This document shows positions 22,796 through 31,734 of a DNA stretch of 64,000 nucleotides, one piece after another (position 1 is the first letter of the stretch; the number at the start of each line of letters is the position of its first letter). This DNA is from Dipteris shenzhenensis. Its lineage: Eukaryota > Polypodiophyta > Polypodiopsida > Gleicheniales. The translations under genes were made by a program, and so were the position numbers. The notes beneath the pieces were generated by a model. The model saw nothing but the letters and a program-made list of their open reading frames with translations. It searched no databases and was not told the DNA's origin. The stretch lies in the NCBI GenBank assembly GCA_047967505.1, contig CM106540.1. One strand, 5' to 3'.

Positions 22796-23543
22796 GGTTA
22801 TATCTCACTTTCCTAGATCAGTACAAAATCGCATCTATATGCTCGATTCTCTCCTTTCAGCTATACTTAGTGATACCAAGAAGACAGTAGATGATGTTTG
22901 TTCAATGCTATAACCTTTAGACTTGGATGGCATGCTAGTTGTCTTTATGCCATATTATGAGAAGTAAGTATGGTCTCAATCTTTCTTTTACTCTTTTATT
23001 TGTAATATTGTGTCAATTAATACTTAATATTGTGATAAATCTTATCGCTCTTTATTGGTGATGTAGCTCACATTGGAGCCTGATAGTATGGGATCTTGAT
23101 GACAACCATTGTTGGTTTGTCAACTCATTTACAGGCTTTCACGGGGTGTTCAAGTAAGTGTTCTTTTATCATATCATTATGAACATGCATCTTACTATTT
23201 ACTACACAAATTCACTTTGTCATATGTCATGATGGACAGGTCTGCAAACAAGTTAATTTCTGCAATTATGAAAATCAGGAAGCATCAAGACCAACCAAAT
23301 TTTCAGACACGCCTCGCAGTGGAGCAGAAAGACAAGTTTAGTAGTGGGTGGAGAGCTGCCTACAACTTCATGTTGTTCCTCAATGAAATTTTTGAACATG
23401 TCTCAATAGAAGCATATACAAAGCTCGAGCTACAATATTTTATGGCTAAGACTGTTCACTACCTAACTGCTACCATTGGGAAACAACATGATGGACTCAA
23501 TGAAGAACCTAAGGGAGCCAAAGAAAAACAAGAGACAATTTAG
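22796..23543 (+). other. Ulp1-like domain 2, Cys replaced by Ser
   Basis: A duplicate of domain 1 with the same exon order: MLDSLLSAILSDTKKTVDDV, HWSLIVWDLDDNHCWFVNS (His codon 23071-23073), then EQKDKFSSGWRAAYNF. The nucleophile position is AGT (23343-23345) instead of TGT. Donor and acceptor positions parallel domain 1 (for example before the SA(R/N)KL exon), so the duplication included introns. Also carries a TAA in the exon before the His exon (near 22912). Confidence 0.6.
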
Positions 23544-23989
23544 TCTCCTTCTGCATCATAGCCTCAAGTAGAAGCATTACAATCTCGACTTGAATTAGAG
23601 ACTCAATGCATTCTTCCTACACAAGAAGTAGAGACTCAATGTGCATCTACAACATCACATCTTGCAAAGGAGGAATGCAAAGGAGGAAGAGATTAAGTCT
23701 ATCCCGATTGCACTAGAAGTAGAATCTCAATGTACACCATCCTCACAAGAAGTAGAGACTCAATGTACTCTTAGAGAATCACAGCCTCAAGAGGACTCAT
23801 CAGACTCTATTCAGTTGTAAAACATGTAGAAAGAAACATGAGTCCTTGAAGATTTTTATCTTGTTTGTATTGATTAATGATAGTGTTTTTTAAACTTATG
23901 TTAAATGTTACGTATTAGTAATTCTAATATGATCTACTCAGCCCTACCAGACTTGTTGCAGAGAATACAAAACTATTACAAGCCATAGA

Positions 23990-24530
23990 GGGCAAGATCA
24001 CACTAGAAGATCTCATAATTAGTATCTCTTATCTTCTCAACGATCCAATCTTCCACAGACTCCACATCCATATCCTCAACATAATTACAATGAAGAAATT
24101 CAAGAAATCATGATGGATAGGCCACAGACTCCACATCCATATCCTCAACATAATTACAATGAAGGAAGAAATTCAAGCAATCATGATGGACAGGCCACAG
24201 AGGCCGAGATCACACTAGAAGATCTCATCATTAGTATCTCTTATCTTCTCAACAATCCAATCTGATCTCATCATTAGTATCTCTTATCTTCTCAACAATC
24301 CAATCTTCCACGGACTCAGCTTCCATATCGTCAACATAATTACAATGAAGGAAGAAATTCAAACAGTCACTGGATAGGCCACAGAGGCCGAGATCACACT
24401 AGAAGATCTCATCATTAGTATCTCTTATCTTCTCAACAATCCAATCTTCCATGGACTCCACTTCCATATCGTCAACATAATTACAATGAAGGAAGAAATT
24501 CAAACAGTCACAGATTGTTTCTTTATAATC
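23990..24530. repeat. Tandem repeat, about 180-215 bp units
   Basis: The block GAGATCACACTAGAAGATCT starts near 23995 (one base changed), 24211 and 24389. Each is followed by TTAGTATCTCTTATCTTCTC and a CATAATTACAATGAAG stretch; a partial unit sits near 24263. It follows the 3' end of the Ulp1-like pseudogene and may be its decayed tail or 3' flank. Confidence 0.75.
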
Positions 24531-24677
24531 TCTTTGGGAGGCCTTTATTGTTCTTTTAGCATCCCGATCAAATCAGCCATACCGAGTAAAAGATGATAAC
24601 TATGTGTCAGGAATAGCTAAGACTCAAGAGGCTATACAAGGCCGATGCATGTCTATAGGAACCGATACCAACAATAG

Positions 24678-24929
24678 TCAATTGCTTAAGAAGTCCAAGA
24701 GATCTTGTCGTGCTTTTATAATACATTGTAAAAGTCTTTCGCTCTCTGCTATCTTTTGAGTCTCCTCCCTTTCTATCCACCTCTGTGCGTCGAATTCCTC
24801 TCTCTCCATCCGTGTGAGTGGAGAGCCTTGTCGAATTCTTGCATCTCTCCTTGCTCCTTGGTCAGCAACCCATTGTTTGAGACTATCGATTCCAAACTCC
24901 ACATCTCCGACAATGCCAAGGACATCCAT
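24678..24929 (-). CDS. Small unknown protein, paralogue of the 26011 gene (short)
   Basis: 83 codons, MDVLGIVGDVEFGIDSLKQW at the start. It aligns with the protein at 26011-26445 over its whole length: an N-terminal MD(V/L)..., then SIK/SLK(L/Q)W, then a Glu/Lys-rich helix. It stops where the paralogue continues for 60 more residues, so it is either truncated or a shorter variant. The two genes point away from each other across about 1.1 kb. Function unknown; I recognise no family. Likely helical, possibly coiled-coil. Confidence 0.45.
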   Translation of the reverse strand: MDVLGIVGDVEFGIDSLKQWVADQGARRDARIRQGSPLTRMEREEFDAQRWIEREETQKIAESERLLQCIIKARQDLLDFLSN

Positions 24930-25009
24930 GGTGGGTGGAGAGATGATAAATTAAGAGTTATAAACGAAGAATGTGCTTGTAGAAGGACTAGGATGGATGA
25001 AAGAAGGGA

Positions 25010-25545
25010 GTCTAATTATATTATTCTTGTCTTCAATCACTTTATTTCATAGAATTAAACCGATTCAAAATCTATCATCTCATGTGTCTCTCACATTTAT
25101 GGTCTTTTATTTTTTACTTCACTCAATGAACAACTCACCTCTCTAAATTTATTAAATTGGTTTTACTTTTTTGAAAGTCTAATTTATTATATACAATAAA
25201 TATCTTATGATTAGAATCTAATAATTATATCATTCTTATGTTCCATCACTTTATTTTATAGATTTCAATGTACTCAAAATCTATCATCTCACATGTCTCA
25301 CATTACGGTCTTTCATCAGTAAGTCTAACTTATATTATATTAAAAGAATATCTCATGATGAGATTCTAATAATTATATCATTCTTGTGTTCCATCATTTT
25401 ATTTTATAGATTTCAATGTACTGATCAATGTCTCCCATTACGGTCTTGCATCCCATCATTTTATTTTATAGACTTCAATGTACTCACTATCTTACATGTC
25501 TCACATGTCTCGCATTACGGTCTTGCATCTGTTACTTCAGATAAT
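25010..25545. repeat. Four degenerate tandem units between the paralogues
   Basis: Units carry TATATCATTCTTGTGTTCCATCA-like sequence, TTTTATTTTATAGATTTCAA and CTCACAT..CATTACGGTCTT. They begin near 25010, 25215, 25361 and 25451 and shorten to the right. Lies in the shared 5' region of the two diverging genes. Confidence 0.7.
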
Positions 25546-25612
25546 CTAGTCATCTCAGCCTTTACCAATTCTTTATTCTAAATCTTTCATCCCACATTAT
25601 GAGTTTGTAGTT

Positions 25613-25619
25613 CTATAAA
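25613..25619 (+). promoter_or_regulatory. TATA box of the 26011 gene
   Basis: CTATAAAT in the context GTTCTATAAATCCCC, about 400 bp before the start codon, followed by a pyrimidine-rich leader typical of plant 5' UTRs. Confidence 0.45.
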
Positions 25620-25630
25620 TCCCCTAGTAG

Positions 25631-26003
25631 TCGTTCATCTTCTATATCTCACCCGCAGCAAACACTTCTTCCACTTTGCTCTTCTTACCTTACTCCTCTC
25701 CTCAATCTTGCTCCTTCCATCTTGCCCGCAGCCTTACCTCCTCTTCTCAAGCATACTCCTTTCATCTTGCCTTACCTCCTCTAGTTACCTTCCTCACTCT
25801 CATTACCTTCCTCACCTCGTTCGTCTTCTATATCTCACTCACAGCAAACACTTCTTCCACTTTGCTCTTCTTACCTTACTCCTCTCCTCAAGCTTGCTCC
25901 TTCCATCTTGCCCGTAGCCTTACCTCCTCTTCTCAAGCATACTCCTTTCATCTTGCCTTACCTCCTCTAGTTACCTTCCTCACTCTCGTTACATTCCTCC
26001 TCT
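25631..26003. repeat. 186-bp tandem duplication in the leader
   Basis: Two near-identical copies start at TCGTTCATCTTCTATATC (25631) and TCGTTCGTCTTCTATATC (25817). The second ends just before the ATG at 26011. Pyrimidine-rich; the Ser/Leu-rich frames over it are not credible genes. Confidence 0.85.
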
Positions 26004-26010
26004 CATTTTT

Positions 26011-26445
26011 ATGGATCTTTTTAGGGTAATCGATTCTATCAAGCAAGCCATTAGCAGCATCAAATTATGGATTGCCGAGAACCAAGGAAAGAGAGAGGAG
26101 AGAAAGCAAAATCTAGCTCCATTAACCCATTATGAGAAGGATGACTTTGCTTGTCAGAAGGGCTTAGAGAAGGAAGAGAAAAGAAAAATAAGTATGGCTA
26201 CTACTGAAATAGATAAATTGCAGTCATATAGGAGAGAGCTGATAGACTTTCAAAGTGAGATATCTTCGCGTGTGGCTCATTATGGAAGATTTTCACCCTT
26301 GGAAGTGCAAGCCATTCGGAATAAACAAAGTGTTATGCAGGAGAAAATTCATCAATCCTTACTTCTCTTCTATAATTTTAACTACATTGATGAGGATGAG
26401 ATGAGCTCAGCTCTTGAATGGGTTGAATTTAGGCTAAAGGCTTGA
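26011..26445 (+). CDS. Small intact unknown protein, 144 aa
   Basis: Intact frame starting MDLFRVIDSIKQAISSIKLW. It has a charged helical middle (KGLEKEEKRKISMATTEIDK) suggesting a coiled coil, and ends ALEWVEFRLKA. No signal peptide or membrane segment is seen. It is preceded by a TATA-like box and a duplicated pyrimidine-rich leader. A truncated paralogue lies 1.1 kb upstream on the other strand. The last 22 codons plus 3' flank are tandemly duplicated downstream. I recognise no family; the intact frame, leader and paralogue are the reasons for calling it a gene. Confidence 0.55.
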   Translation: MDLFRVIDSIKQAISSIKLWIAENQGKREERKQNLAPLTHYEKDDFACQKGLEKEEKRKISMATTEIDKLQSYRRELIDFQSEISSRVAHYGRFSPLEVQAIRNKQSVMQEKIHQSLLLFYNFNYIDEDEMSSALEWVEFRLKA

Positions 26446-26760
26446 AAATAGAAAATTCATCAAATTGAATGGCTGTAGTCTTGAAAATAAATTTGCCTTC
26501 CAATGAGAGTCTTATTGTAACTTTTGGTGTCTTTCAACACCTTTATAAATATTGTGAGAGTTTGGTACTTTTAACTACATCGATGAGGATGAGATGAGCT
26601 CAGCTCTTGAATGGGTTGAATTTAGGCTAAAGGCTTGAAAATAGAAAATTCATCAAATTGAATGGCTATAGTCTTGAAAATAAATTTGCCTTCCAATGAA
26701 AGTCTCTTTAATACTGTAACTTTTGAAGGTGTTTATTAATACCATTAAATATTAAGAGAG
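26381..26760. repeat. 193-bp tandem duplication of the gene's 3' end
   Basis: Sequence from ACTACATTGATGAGGATGAG (26381) through TTTGCCTTCCAATG recurs from 26574 with very few differences. It copies the last codons, the stop and 3' flank. Confidence 0.85.
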
Positions 26761-26769
26761 TTTACAACT

Positions 26770-27240
26770 GCTGAATCTTATTTTTTCATGTAACTTATCT
26801 AGCCTACGTTAAATTTTATAATTTTAGTTTCATGTCCTTAAAAAATATATATAAAAAAATGCTTGTCTTTATGTTTTTATATGTGCTTTGAAGATTGGGT
26901 TTTTCTTAAATTTTATCTGAAAACTAGTCCAAAAGTATATGTAAAAATGAATTTGTACATTGACAAGTCCAAAATTAATGAAATAAGTGTTGAAGACAGA
27001 ACGCCATTCCCTGGTAACTATGCTTGACATACATGACACCTCCATATTTACCACACCAAAGATGTGTGTGGCAGTGGCACTTGTTCAATGCAGGCCACAA
27101 CTAGGAGATCACAGCGGACCACACATCCCGATCGTCACCAGCGTTCTATTACATAGATGCCTGCCTAGAGGCCCCACCCATTCAATTGATTGTATCGAGT
27201 TCTTTAAATCTCATAGAGCTTTCAGTCTTTCGAAGAGCTT
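26770..27240. other. No gene recognised
   Basis: AT-rich to about 26980, then mixed sequence. A 94-codon open stretch at 26987-27271 has no support. Confidence 0.5.
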
Positions 27241-27249
27241 TAATAAACT

Positions 27250-27269
27250 CTCTCTCTCTCTTTCTCTCT

Positions 27270-27314
<45 letters not shown>

Positions 27315-27473
27315 ACTCACTTTTTTTGTGTGTGGTGAAACCACTGTCACCAAAGTGGGATAACTACTACTACACACACACACACACACACACACACATT
27401 TTTGTAGAGCAAATTTTTCATTAAGAAAGCATCATTTACATTCATAGCTGTCTCCAGAGTGGGACAGCTACTA

Positions 27474-27532
<59 letters not shown>

Positions 27533-27540
27533 TTTTTTTT
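27250..27540 (-). repeat. Microsatellites separated by short LINE 3' ends
   Basis: (CT)n at 27248-27310, (AC)n at 27373-27400, and a compound (CT)n(AC)n at 27472-27530. Between them are short stretches (27320-27370 and 27400-27472) matching the 3' end of the LINE at 28370 onward: T-rich start, then a CAAAGTGGGATAACTACTACT or CAGAGTGGGACAGCTACTACT block. Read on the minus strand these are poly(A)-ended, 5'-truncated LINE insertions. Confidence 0.6.
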
Positions 27541-28365
27541 TGGGTGAAATCTTATATTTATGTGCAGGAAACCCCAAAAAGGGGTAAAAAGCCACCAATA
27601 AGTACAAAGTAAAAATTTACAAGTAAAGCCTCAGAGCAAAAGTCATGAGTCGCAACCAAGTAAAATGTTACAAGATTCAAACTGGAGGAGGATCAAAGAC
27701 AACATCCTTTAGTTTCAGATTGTTGCTTTCTAAAAATTGATGCAGTGAAGAAACTGCACCATCAATAAAAATCACCAGTTTTTTTCCCTTGTGATTCTTC
27801 TTTATATAAGCTGGGAGATTGAATTTTGGAATCACAGGGTCAAAAACCTGTTGCAACATAGGATGAAAAGACTCCACAGAAAAAGAGACATCTGCATCCT
27901 GAGAAAGAGACTTTGGCATAGTTATCATAGGCAAAGGGACTCAAGCAATGTCTGCACTCTCTGACAAAGGAGCTGCATCAGATAAATCAGGGCTGATTAT
28001 ATCAGCTTCACTTCGAGTACCAATCGGAGAAATAGCAAGCACATCATCTTGTATGATGCCCTCATCAAGGGGGATAGGCTTGTGACTTATCTACCTTTCT
28101 CCAATAGTGCTTCGGAACAGTAAGAGAAGGCTTCTCCAGTGAAGCCATAGTAGAAACTGGAGGAGAAGGGAGAGTAATCTTGACAGCTGAGGAAGGAGCG
28201 AGAGGAGTGTTCTTGGAAGCAGAAGAGCAATCACGTGCAAAGTGACCAACCTGGCGGCACCGATAACATGCTATAGGAAAAGAGGCAAAATGCAGCCTGA
28301 TTTATATCAGATGAGCAAATCCCAAATCAAGATCCAGAGTAGAAAGCACGGGCTGCATCATATCT
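27531..28365 (-). pseudogene. LINE ORF1-like fragment with CCHC knuckle
   Basis: On the minus strand the frame reads IACYRCRQVGHFARDCSS (near 28270-28220), a CX2CX4HX4C zinc knuckle as in plant L1 ORF1. A Ser/Pro-rich part follows, then an intact stretch at 27934-27677 ending DVVFDPPPV and a stop. A 3' tail of about 135 bp then reaches an A-run (T-run at 27531-27541 on the plus strand). There is no ORF2 between the ORF1 stop and the poly(A), so this copy looks ORF1-only. One frameshift near 28080, a TGA near 27940 and a stop before the knuckle mark decay. ORF1 protein binds the LINE RNA. Confidence 0.6.
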
Positions 28366-28369
28366 CTTA

Positions 28370-28875
28370 CACACTTTTTTTTTTTGAGAAGAAATATTTT
28401 ATTACTGTAAAATAATTACATTCATAGTTACTTCAAAAGCACAGTAGCTACTACTCAACTGAAAATCTCAGTATAAGCTATATATACATCATGATCAATC
28501 AAATGAGTCTGAAAGCAATCATAAAACAATTGCCACAGAGATCGTTTGAAAAAAACAAAAGATGAAAAACAATGACTATGATTTCTATCCATCCATAGAG
28601 TCCACATTGCCAAGTATTGCACCTAAACAAAAAATAAATCAAAACCCTGTCTAGCTAGATGAAAACCAAATAACCAGAAGAACCTGCCAAAAGTAACAGT
28701 AGGAAATCTCGCTCGAAGCCCCTGTCGAATGAGAGCAAGGAAATCACAAGTGTGTAGACAATGCCAAAAGATGTGAAGTACAGATTCAGCAGAATGTAGA
28801 CATTTGTGGCAAATAGCCAGAGCAATATGTCTATGCGTGAGTAACTACCCAGATGGAAAAATGCCAAGTAGGACT
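28370..28875 (-). pseudogene. LINE ORF2 3' end (zf-RVT), 3' half
   Basis: The minus strand reads LLTHRHIALAICHKCLHSAE, then SVLHIFWHC, the Cys/His pattern of the zf-RVT domain after plant LINE reverse transcriptase. Sequence related to LINE C-termini follows (LAMWTLWMDRNHSH), ending at an A-run (plus-strand T-run at 28375). The domain is cut at 28875 by a copia insertion, and its N-terminal half (LFLWRV) lies at 39032 onward. Stops are present (for example before LLTHRH). Confidence 0.7.
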
Positions 28876-29132
28876 TGTTGAGAGTTCACGCTCAACATCA
28901 TGTGATCATGTGTGCATAGAACCATCACATGATCATATGTGCATAGCACTAACCTTATAGAGTGCTATAAAGGAAAGGGTTAGATCCCCTAACCCTAACC
29001 CTAAAAGGGTTTGTATATACTCTATTTTTTCAACTAATTCTAGTGTACAGTTAGTCATTTGTGGTGTGCTCTCTAGCTGTGCCCTCTCTCCTCATCTCCA
29101 CTCTTCTCCTCTCCTCTCTTCATATTTTGTCA
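28876..29132 (+). repeat. 5' LTR of copia A
   Basis: 257 bp, TGTTGAGAG...TTTTGTCA. Holds two related CA(C/T)GTGATCATG/CATATG blocks, a CCCTAACCCTAACCCTAAA telobox-like stretch (28989-29005) and GTATATAC (29013-29020) as TATA. Confidence 0.95.
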
Positions 29133-29144
29133 TGGTATCAGAGC
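29133..29144 (+). other. Primer-binding site of copia A
   Basis: TGGTATCAGAGC directly abuts the 5' LTR; complementary to initiator tRNA-Met. Confidence 0.95.
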
Positions 29145-31734
29145 TCCCTTGCCTTCCCCTGAGGCATTGCGATCCTTGAGAGTGAGAGAGATTGTGAGAT
29201 TGAGAGTTCTCGAGTGTTCTTGTGAGAGTTCACTTCCATAGAGAAATTTTCGTCCATGAGAGATTGAGAGATTTTCGTTAATCTCCTTCCATTCGATTCA
29301 TTGTTTCTTGAGAGATCTATTGTGAGAGAGAGTGCTCTTCTTCCTTTGTAAATTTGAGTGATAGGGAAAGAGGTAGAGACCATTGAGAGATTGGGAAAGA
29401 GAGCTTTCGAGAGAGACTAAATCTCTGAGTTGTGTGAAAGGTAGCATCTGGCTCTATCTTCACGGCTGCAGTGACCTACTAGGCAGCTGGCCATAAGCTC
29501 TATTCCAATTGTGAGAGGAGGAATTCTACTCCAAGTGCAAGAGGCTCCTTCAACTTCAGCAAACGACTCAGCCGGCTCCCTCGTGACTTCTCCCTTTCAA
29601 CCATAATGGGCTTCCAATAGTCAAGCTTCCATAACAGGCTTCCAATAGCTGCCATCGCCAGCTACACTCCACCATTCACAGCTCCCTACTCTAGGCGGCT
29701 GCAGTGTTCGAACCTTTGAGCTTTTGCTTCTACAACAAGGTCCTCAAAGCCCAAGACGGGTCGATCCTCTAAGCCAGGCACCTCCATCAACGAAAGAAAT
29801 AGCCACGCTCGAACCAAAGCAAGCAAAACTCCAACGCGCTCTACATATCCAGCGCGACTTAATAGCTGAAGGCTCTAAAGCCTTTGCCGACCTCCTGCAT
29901 CCGCCATCAACCATAGCCTCGCCAATCGATCCACAGTGTGCCTCTCATTGCAAGCACATGGGCAGCTGCGCCAATGCCCACTTTCCTATAACGACTACGA
30001 GCTTGGCCTCCAGCCCTTCAACTAGAGCAACAACTCGACCAACGATCCGCTCAGCCGAATGGAAGCTCCAGCACTCCTTCAATGCCACAACCACGATCGT
30101 CTACAACTCTCGACTCCTATGCAGCAACGGTGACTCCTTCTATGCGTAAGGCTCCATTGAGTAGCTACCTCCAACCACCACCGAGCTCTAGCGCTTCTCA
30201 ACGCTCACGACGGACCAGCGCCTAGCACCTTCTTCATCTCCGATGACCGGCCACCTCTCCAAGCAACCATTGATTCACAACCTCTAAAGCCTTCAGGCTC
30301 TTGGCACCTGACGCACCTTCAATCAACAACAAGAGCACAGCAATGACAAGTTGCGTGGCTCCTTGAAATGCCCAACTCCTCCCACGGAGCATGTCAACCG
30401 CCTCACCATCTCTGCACATCGACGAAATAGACCAAGACGACAGAATCTTCAAAAGAGTCCGTCGGAATCTCAAAAGATTTCGGTCGCCCTCCTAGCGCCA
30501 CGTGGCAGCGAGGGAGGATATCTTATCCTCAACCTCACCACATTGAGGTGTGGTCAGCCAAGTGACACGCGGCCCATCTGCCATGTCATCACTGACTACC
30601 ACATCATCACCGATAGCCACATCATCATCGATTGCCACATCATCAGCGACTGCCACATCACCTGCCATGTCATCAGTGACACATCATCAGCCATGTCACC
30701 TGTGCCACATCATCAGGGACATGTCATCAGTGCCACGTCAGTATTGCCATGTCACCCTGCTGACATCATTTGTGCCACCTCAGTAGTCCAATCAGCATTG
30801 ACCCTCTGCAGGCATAGTCTCTTGCCAGGCACACTGTGCACACACTGCATGTGCACACTCCTGCCACCTCAGCACAGAGCTTCATTGGCACACCTCTTGC
30901 TAAGCACAGTGCCACATCATCACTGCATGTGACTCACAGTGACACATCATCATTGAGCACCATTTGCACTCCTTTTGCCCCTCCACCTAGATCAAGTCGT
31001 ATCTCTTGATCCAGGAAGAATTTGAGGGTGCTCCAAAAAGGAAAGTCGCTCATTTTTTTGTGCTCTACGTGCTCGTCACATCACGTGCACATTTCGGTGC
31101 AAGTTACACTCACATTTGAGCCTCGCCGACAAAACCACTTCCTTCATGCACATTTGCCTCTACATCGACGCCTCTGACCCAGCACTTAAAAAGAACAAAA
31201 GAAAAGGAATTATTTGCTGCTCTTTCATCGATCGATGGTTGGTTTAGATCTAGATCAGAGTAGACTAGATTGCCATAGAGGGGACGCTTTGAATTTCCCC
31301 AAGTTGCCAATCTAAGCCATGCCCGAAATTCCCGACTAGTACCTACTCGGAGTCAGTCCATACGCTCACATCCGATTTCACATCATTACATTACCTGAAA
31401 CCTTACGTTCATTAGTTTAGTGAGCAGACTTTAGAGTTCAGAGGCATTGCAGATTGATTCAGTGGGCACATATCATTTGATTTCACACACACATGCCACC
31501 ATTGTAAAGCCTATTCGGCTATCTCACGGCATTGTGCACATCATTTTCAGCCTTGTAAAGCCTCTTGGCTATTCCCTGCATCATTGCCACAAGCCTTGTA
31601 ACATAGATCAGATTTTATATACTGCAGTTCTATCTTCACCAACGGTACAGAGATTTCACTTGGCATCTTCAGTGTATTTGCAGTTGATTCATACAGAGTT
31701 TTCCAGGACACTTTTTGAGTACATTGTTTGCACC
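29145..31734 (+). other. Long leader of copia A, including a CCACATCATC repeat
   Basis: About 2.6 kb precedes gag, unusually long. The stretch 30575-30760 repeats a unit near TGCCACATCATCAGCGAC with CCATGTCATC variants. 31180-31640 is shared with 17520-18150. Open stretches such as 29724-30149 have no recognisable similarity and are not called genes. Confidence 0.6.
31180..31640 (+). repeat. Dispersed repeat, second copy
   Basis: Same block order as 17520-18150 (AAAAAGAACAA.GGAAAAG, CGACTAGTACCTACTCGG, CTTGTAAAGCCTCTTGGCTA), here inside the copia A leader. The copies are substantially diverged. Confidence 0.55.

Larger units (their letters stand above)
18238..23820 (+). pseudogene. ParB-like / DNA methyltransferase-like / tandem Ulp1-like gene, decayed
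   Basis: Ordered pieces of one long spliced gene. The N-terminal part (from ATG 18238) has no family I recognise; a Lys/Glu-rich linker follows (19150-19280). A ParB-like region has VYAEKIFEALIDG, LCPRAFWPV and the box IDGQHYAYAC (DGQH at 19693-19704), then SERINHDIYALR. A methyltransferase-like end has IVIFADKDD (near 20870), ERPAKSADLL (from 21069), LLPSGWEV (21117-21140) and RKGHHVNIIES (21180-21212). The AdoMet loop is degraded to TLCRMGH. An acidic linker crosses a GT-AG intron (21454-21562). Two Ulp1-like domains and a tail with repeated EVETQC end at TAA 23818. Internal TAG 18322, several frameshifts and lost motifs show it is dead. That it is a single gene is inferred from the intron joining the linker. 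Confidence 0.6.

Noticed and set aside
1045-23820. Bacterial or phage contamination as the source of the ParB/methyltransferase sequences
   Set aside because: Both relics contain GT-AG introns and lie among plant retroelements; base composition matches the surroundings.
23990-24530. CRISPR-like array
   Set aside because: Repeat units are about 180-215 bp, diverged and directly tandem, with no short spacers; the context is a plant nuclear genome.
25676-26029. Ser/Leu-rich frame of 117 codons
   Set aside because: Overlaps the duplicated pyrimidine-rich leader of the 26011 gene; composition and position fit a UTR.
29724-30149. 141-codon frame in the copia A leader
   Set aside because: No similarity seen; overlaps the leader and shows no gag features.
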